Assembly (NCBI GenBank): GCA_030446505.1
Contig: JAUJND010000030.1
Span: 1-39,069, forward strand
DNA: 39,069 nt
Source: Chroococcidiopsidaceae cyanobacterium YX2bin18
Lineage (GTDB): Bacteria; Cyanobacteriota; Cyanobacteriia; Cyanobacteriales; Chroococcidiopsidaceae
Direction of reading: 5' to 3'
Both the position numbers and the translations under genes were made by a program. The notes under the pieces are model-generated. The model was not told the origin of the DNA. It made no database searches and worked only from the letters and a program-made list of their open reading frames with translations. Shown here piece after piece: positions 36,164 through 39,069 of this stretch (within the stretch, counting starts at the first letter, position 1; each line of letters opens with the position of its first letter).

Positions 36164-36666
36164 TGGCACTGCGTTTAGCAACTAAAATTGAAGCAATTCT
36201 TTACTTAAAGGGTCAGCCACTCTCGCTCGCTGAAATTGCGGAGTATGCGGAATGCGATCGCAATACAGCTGAATCAGGACTAATTGATCTGATCGATGAC
36301 TACGCCCACCGAGATAGTGCCTTGGTAGTTGTCGAAACTCCAATTGGCTATAGCCTCCAGCTAAGGGCTGACTTTCAAGAATTAGTCCGGACTTTAATTC
36401 CGGTCGAATTGGGTTTAGGTGCTTTGCGGACTTTGGCAGCGATCGCGCTTCAAAGTCCAATTAGCCAAACCGAGGTAGTTAACTTACGTGGCTCTGGTGC
36501 TTATCAGCACATTCAAGAACTTGTTGAACTAGGTTTTGTCAGAAAACATCGCCAAGACGATTGTCGCTCCTCATTGCTAAACGTAACTACCAAATTTCAT
36601 CAGTACTTCCAACTAGAGCAACTTCCCCAACAATTTAATCAGGGGTTAGAAGCTAAAGACTCTTAA
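36163..36666 (+). CDS. scpB: Segregation and condensation protein B
   Basis: A 167-residue protein with two winged-helix units. The first starts LATKIEAILYLKGQPLSLAE and spans AECDRNTAESGLIDLIDDYA; the middle has ALVVVETPIGYSLQLRADFQ. The second contains LSQ-type helices around SPISQTEVVNLRGSGAYQHI and a recognition-like helix QELVELGFVRKHR. This order is that of ScpB, which pairs with ScpA and an SMC protein to organise chromosomes; neither partner is nearby. Its ATG shares an A with the TGA of the cyclophilin gene (TGATG), giving translational coupling. The C-terminus is slightly short but intact. Confidence 0.9.
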   Translation: MALRLATKIEAILYLKGQPLSLAEIAEYAECDRNTAESGLIDLIDDYAHRDSALVVVETPIGYSLQLRADFQELVRTLIPVELGLGALRTLAAIALQSPISQTEVVNLRGSGAYQHIQELVELGFVRKHRQDDCRSSLLNVTTKFHQYFQLEQLPQQFNQGLEAKDS

Positions 36667-36730
36667 GCCAGGAGTAGACTTGCCTGAATCAAATTATGCC
36701 CTCACAGAAGTCTGGGAATTATATAAACTA

Positions 36731-36812
36731 AGCCTACCGCCGCAGGCTCCTAAACTTATGTAGTTCATGTAGACGCACTTTGTTTACCTAGTCCGCGGAT
36801 TTGATTCGCCAG
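36731..36812. repeat. Dispersed repeat, degenerate copy
   Basis: CCGCCGCAGGCTCC at one end and TAGTCCGCGGATTTGATTCG at the other match, in the opposite order, the family seen at 21226-21328 and 4175-4206. It lies in the short spacer between scpB and the DUF760 gene. Confidence 0.5.
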
Positions 36813-36956
36813 GTATTTGTGCTGCATAGTAAAGTACTTAAAATCTCCAAGCGCTAAATTCTCAGCTATCCAAACCTTTTATAACTGACATCAGAAGTGT
36901 CACCTATTACAATGGGTTAAATTAGAAATCACCAAATTAGCTAAACAGAGTTGCCA

Positions 36957-37301
36957 ATGGTTTTTCATCCTGATTTTCCTAGTGATCACACTGAAGAAGC
37001 TCAAGCCAATCCACTTTTGACCTATCTCCAACGTCAAGCGCCGGAAATCTTAGCTAATGTTGCTAAATCCGCCAGCCCTGAAATTAAACAAATTATTTCT
37101 CATAACGTTCAAGGGCTAGTCGGAATGCTCCCCTCGGAAAATTTTAATGTAAAAGTTACAACAGACAGAGACAACTTGGCAGGGCTTCTAGCCTCCGCGA
37201 TGATGACAGGGTACTTTCTGCGTCAGATGGAACAACGAATGCAACTAGAGGACTTGGCTGATGCTGTAGCGGTTCCTCGTGACTCAACTAGTGAAGAATA
37301 A
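36957..37301 (+). CDS. DUF760-type cyanobacterial protein
   Basis: The open frame starts at a TTG (36951), but the ATG two codons later (36957) is the likely start, giving 114 residues. The sequence is the conserved cyanobacterial/plastid DUF760 pattern: NPLLTYLQRQAPEILANVAK, SASPEIKQIISHNVQGLVGM, LPSENFNVKVTTDRDNLAGL and LASAMMTGYFLRQMEQRM. It is helical and soluble. Plant relatives are plastid proteins of poorly known role, and the bacterial function is unknown. It stands alone between scpB and the convergent protease gene, with a 16-bp tandem repeat behind it. Confidence 0.85.
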   Translation: MVFHPDFPSDHTEEAQANPLLTYLQRQAPEILANVAKSASPEIKQIISHNVQGLVGMLPSENFNVKVTTDRDNLAGLLASAMMTGYFLRQMEQRMQLEDLADAVAVPRDSTSEE

Positions 37302-37410
37302 TCTAGTACATAATTGTAGGCTTGCTCAGCTAGGTTATTGAAAATTTATTTATATAGAGTTACTTTAAGCAGCGTAGTTAAGTTGAAAGCTATGAAACTG
37401 TCATAGTTAT

Positions 37411-37446
37411 TTGAAATACCAGAATTTTGAAATACCAGAATTTTGA
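37411..37446 (+). repeat. 16-bp tandem repeat
   Basis: TTGAAATACCAGAATT is repeated exactly twice in tandem (37411-37426, 37427-37442) with the start of a third copy (TTGA). It lies between convergent genes just beyond the protease's stop codon. Confidence 0.75.
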
Positions 37447-37471
37447 TAACAACGTCTATGCTTAAAACGTC

Positions 37472-38683
37472 CTAACCGATCTCGTCAATGGGCAAAGCTT
37501 GCGGTTTCACCTCAAAAATTTTGATATCACCCTTACGATTTACTTGCATTTTTAGCACTGCACCGATTGCCGCAGTTTCCACACGTTCTTGGACATCAGA
37601 AGCTTTCTTAATTAAGGTGTCGTCAATTTTTTGAATGATATCTCCTTCGCGCAAGCCAGCTTGATCTGAGGGAGATTTTTCGATAACTTGAACAATTAAA
37701 ACACCTGTGTCTTGCTCAATGTTAAGGTTTGTTTCCTGATTTATTTCCGCTCTTGTAACAGAACTCAAGTCTACCATTTGAATACCTAAGAACGGATGTT
37801 GAGCACGCCCTTTATTAAAAAGTTGCTTCGCTATCCGGGCGGCAGTGTCAATCGGGATAGCAAAACCAAGTCCTTGAGCATCTGCCCTAATTGCAGTATT
37901 AACGCCAATAACCTCTCCTTGAGCGTTTAAAAGCGGACCGCCAGAGTTACCAGGGTTAATTGCAGCATCAGTCTGGATGAAATTAACTCGCTTGTTCGGC
38001 ACACCGACTTGAGCGCTAGAGCGATCTGTGGCACTGATGATACCTACTGTCACTGTGTTGTCTAAACCTAGAGGATTACCAATAGCGATCGCCCACTCTC
38101 CTGGCAGTAAGTTTTTGGAGTTGCCCAGTTTTACAGTTGGTAAGTTGGTAGCTTTAATTTTCACTACGGCAACATCAGTTACCGGATCAACTCCGACTAC
38201 TTTTCCCTCAAGACTTCGACCATCTTTGAGCGTAACTTGAACCGTATCTGTATCTGCTACAACATGAGCATTAGTAATCAAGCGACCATCTTGGCTCAAA
38301 ATAAACCCAGAACCAGTGCCACGTTCAACGCGTTCTTCTGGGATAGGTTGTTCTGAACCGAAGAATCGGCGAAACAAAGGATTATTAAAAGCTTCGGGAA
38401 TCTGAATCGCAACCTTACGCGTCGCATTAATTCGGACTACTGCTGGTCCCACTCGTTCTACCGCTGCTGCAATAAAATTACGCTCATTGCCAGCTATCGT
38501 CCCTTCACCCGTTCCACTAGGAATCCGCACTGGAGGCACTGGAGGCACTCCTATTGGCACCGTTCTTAGCTGCTGGAACGGGTGATTCTCCACTGGAAGA
38601 TAACGACTACCAAGCAATCCTACACCGCCGCCGATCGCGAGTAAGGTAAGAGAAAGAGCCAGCTGCTTCAACGATAAACTCAT
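37472..38683 (-). CDS. HhoA/HhoB/HtrA-type periplasmic serine protease
   Basis: A 403-residue Deg-family protease. Residues 5-27 are a signal/anchor. The trypsin-like triad is His140 (TNAHVVAD), Asp170 (VTDVAVVKI) and Ser247 (NPGNSGGP). Around the serine the substrate pocket sequence GNPLGLDNTVTVGIISATDR is typical. One PDZ domain follows (about 295-395) with GVLIVQVIEKSPSDQAGLRE and GDIIQKIDDTLI. The single PDZ domain matches cyanobacterial HhoA, HhoB and HtrA, which form oligomers that degrade or refold proteins in the periplasm and lumen during heat and light stress. I cannot say which of the three this is. The start ATG at 38683 matches the signal sequence. The gene is intact. Confidence 0.92.
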   Translation of the reverse strand: MSLSLKQLALSLTLLAIGGGVGLLGSRYLPVENHPFQQLRTVPIGVPPVPPVRIPSGTGEGTIAGNERNFIAAAVERVGPAVVRINATRKVAIQIPEAFNNPLFRRFFGSEQPIPEERVERGTGSGFILSQDGRLITNAHVVADTDTVQVTLKDGRSLEGKVVGVDPVTDVAVVKIKATNLPTVKLGNSKNLLPGEWAIAIGNPLGLDNTVTVGIISATDRSSAQVGVPNKRVNFIQTDAAINPGNSGGPLLNAQGEVIGVNTAIRADAQGLGFAIPIDTAARIAKQLFNKGRAQHPFLGIQMVDLSSVTRAEINQETNLNIEQDTGVLIVQVIEKSPSDQAGLREGDIIQKIDDTLIKKASDVQERVETAAIGAVLKMQVNRKGDIKIFEVKPQALPIDEIG

Positions 38684-38896
38684 AAATTTCGCCTAATGAC
38701 AGCAATGCAGATGCTACCTTCTAAGTTTAGTCAAGCGATCGCTGAATCGGTTAAATTCGAGATTAGTTTTAGAGGATTCGGGCTGTGAGTTAATCCTGCC
38801 AATCCGATCTGCCGCAGGCGATCGCGCTGCACAGCTAAGATTCTTAGATTTGTTTAGTAGCAAAATCACACTCTATTTACCCTTGGTTTGTATAGC

Positions 38897-39069
38897 ATGA
38901 CTCCACGCTACTGGCTACTGCTACCCTCAGCGCTACTAGGTTTACTTATGCCAATATTGCCGGCTAAGCCCTTACCCTTAACTGTTAATAACTCATCTAA
39001 TAGTCCTAGACAGTGCCAATCAGCCTTATCTCGCCTGCTACGCCATAAAGTTGCTCCCGGCGAAACCCT
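38897..39069 (+). CDS. Exported protein, N-terminal part (probable LysM/peptidoglycan-related), cut by window end
   Basis: An ATG at 38897 opens a frame that continues past the window. The first 24 residues are a signal peptide (YWLLLPSALLGLLMPILPA), and the last residues visible, SRLLRHKVAPGET, look like the start of a LysM domain ('H.V.PGETL..IA'). LysM domains bind peptidoglycan; cyanobacterial proteins of this start are often M23-type cell-wall endopeptidases. The downstream part is outside the window, so the assignment is provisional. It is divergent from the HhoA-type protease, with HIP1 sites near 38734 and 38820 between them. Confidence 0.6.
   Translation, partial: MTPRYWLLLPSALLGLLMPILPAKPLPLTVNNSSNSPRQCQSALSRLLRHKVAPGET

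Overview
The window is chromosomal DNA of a cyanobacterium. The octamer GCGATCGC (HIP1) occurs about 25 times in 39 kb, where chance predicts fewer than one. Gene content agrees: NdhM (a subunit found only in the cyanobacterial/plastid NDH-1 complex), a TLP40/CYP38-like lumenal cyclophilin, DUF4330 and DUF760 proteins, an HhoA-type protease, Uma2-family proteins and an efp-accB pair. I cannot name a genus.

Layout. 1-2324: end of a sulfotransferase and a fused two-domain peptide-type ABC ATPase. 2918-4174: a class D beta-lactamase gene inside a transposon-like unit with 23-bp inverted ends and a perfect 9-bp target duplication but no transposase; this is the most striking structure here. 4217-9150: GPH-type sugar symporter, phosphoribosyltransferase, frameshifted AEC permease, a 58-residue zinc-ribbon protein and a zinc alcohol dehydrogenase. 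9213-11190: a dead IS1-family element with good inverted ends, a ribbon-helix-helix gene and an unidentified minus-strand gene remnant. 11199-13747: GAF histidine kinase plus SRPBCC protein. 14027-14097: a degenerate tRNA-Glu. 14196-22360: mostly intact genes (leuD-like, ndhM, DUF4330, M48 peptidase, PPP phosphatase, cupin, sfsA) separated by long non-coding gaps. 22636-27091: a graveyard with an IS4-type transposase remnant split by a palindromic MITE-like repeat, a dnaK copy with at least seven frameshifts, an acetoacetate-decarboxylase-like remnant and an unknown gene with four in-frame stops. 27084-29383: putative lipoprotein and two Uma2 genes. 29655-39069: proS, a broken DUF2993 gene, a GerMN-domain gene, an ArsR-type regulator, accB, efp, cyclophilin-scpB, DUF760, HhoA-type protease and the start of a probable LysM/peptidoglycan gene.

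How the genes relate. There is no large pathway operon. Short functional units are efp-accB (translation factor and fatty-acid carboxylase carrier), cyclophilin-scpB (overlapping stop/start), kinase-SRPBCC and the two Uma2 genes. Broken genes cluster tightly while adjacent housekeeping genes (proS, efp, accB, ndhM) are clean. This argues for real gene decay rather than uniformly poor sequence. It suggests a genome losing accessory genes, with insertion sequences and small repeats contributing.
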